The translations under genes and the position numbers were made by a program. From JAWLGW01 sp964569055 (GTDB lineage Bacteria; Planctomycetota; J058), in the NCBI GenBank assembly GCA_964569055.1, contig CAZMSZ010000413.1:1-6372 (forward strand): a stretch of 6,372 nucleotides of DNA. The letters are read 5' to 3'. Shown piece after piece: positions 6,110 to 6,372 of this stretch. The notes under the pieces are model-generated. The model searched no databases, was not told the origin of the DNA, and saw only the letters and a program-made list of their open reading frames with translations. The first letter of the stretch is position 1; every line of letters starts with the position of its first letter.

Positions 6110-6372
6110 GTCCCCCCCGCTGTCGCTGAGATTGCGCGCCGCCGCGGCGGCGCGGCTGCACGGGTGTGACGCGCCAGGTGATGGTGTCGGCGCCGCGCCG
6201 CCCGAAGCGGCGCTGCTCCTTGGCGAGAAGGCGCTCTGTAGGGCGAGAGGGGCTTCGGGCCCAGTGCCCGCTTTCGCTGTCGCTGCTGTGCCGAGGTGGT
6301 CGGATCAACACGGGCATTTCTTCCGGCCAGGGAGCCGGGCTCGCGAGCGACAGCTTCCCTCGGCCTTCTTGG
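6110..6372. other. upstream region without a recognisable gene
   Basis: No frame on either strand gives a protein I recognise. Besides the 20-bp palindrome there is a 7-bp stem GCGCCGC/GCGGCGC with a 5-base loop at 6195-6213. A weaker 5-bp stem CGGGC/GCCCG lies near 6256-6270, and GCTCGCGAGC at 6339-6348 is palindromic. None has a following T-tract. A minus-strand frame open from 6317 into the lipoprotein gene has arginine- and proline-rich composition typical of a non-coding frame in high-GC DNA. The region is probably intergenic and regulatory; the end of an upstream gene beyond the window edge is not visible. Confidence 0.5.
6135..6154. repeat. perfect 20-bp GC-only palindrome
   Basis: A perfect palindrome made only of G and C, centred on CCGCGG between 6144 and 6145. 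It lies in the gene-free region upstream of the operon. No function can be read from it, and GC-only palindromes are less improbable in DNA of this composition. Confidence 0.5.

Noticed and set aside
6084..6120. Rho-independent terminator at the GC-rich hairpin
   Set aside because: No run of T follows the stem on either strand; C or mixed sequence follows instead.
5820..6317. Minus-strand 165-codon frame overlapping the lipoprotein start
   Set aside because: Its composition is Arg/Pro/Ser-rich with no recognised motif, and its 3' half is an out-of-frame reading of the lipoprotein gene.

Overview
This is a high-GC window (most of it visibly around 70% G+C by eye). It carries one tightly packed operon, entirely on the minus strand and read from right to left. 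The content is an MCE/Mla-type lipid transport system: an ABC permease (MlaE family), its ATPase (MlaF family) and two different membrane-anchored MCE substrate-binding proteins (MlaD family). These are preceded by a large lipoprotein built of W-P-F / Y-P-F repeats that I do not recognise as a named family. Base composition, GTG starts, a two-MCE-protein operon and the G-x-G-x-L-G-x-L coiled-coil repeats point to a Gram-negative, possibly a Myxococcota/deltaproteobacterial-type organism. That placement is an inference. The run of exactly 100 N suggests a draft or metagenomic scaffold.

Layout in transcription order. Bases 6372-6039 hold no recognisable gene but several GC-rich inverted repeats and a relatively AT-rich patch with a possible promoter (-10 TACAAT at 6033-6038). 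Next comes the WPF-repeat lipoprotein (5955-4276), overlapping by 4 bases (GTGA) the permease gene (4279 to the gap edge at 3436). A 100-N gap (3336-3435) hides the end of the permease and possibly the start of the ATPase. The ATPase (3335-2496) overlaps the first MCE gene (2499-1219) by the same GTGA arrangement. The second MCE gene (1213-23) follows after 5 bases. Only 22 bases remain at the left edge.

The permease and ATPase should form the inner-membrane ABC transporter. The two MCE proteins, each with one N-terminal membrane helix, one MCE domain and a long helical tail, would form a ring and periplasmic tube on top of it, perhaps hetero-oligomeric. No MlaA, MlaB or MlaC homologue and no PqiC-like lipoprotein is seen here. 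The WPF-repeat lipoprotein is the natural candidate for an outer-membrane or periplasmic partner specific to this variant. That role rests only on operon context and its lipobox, and it is the most novel element of the window.
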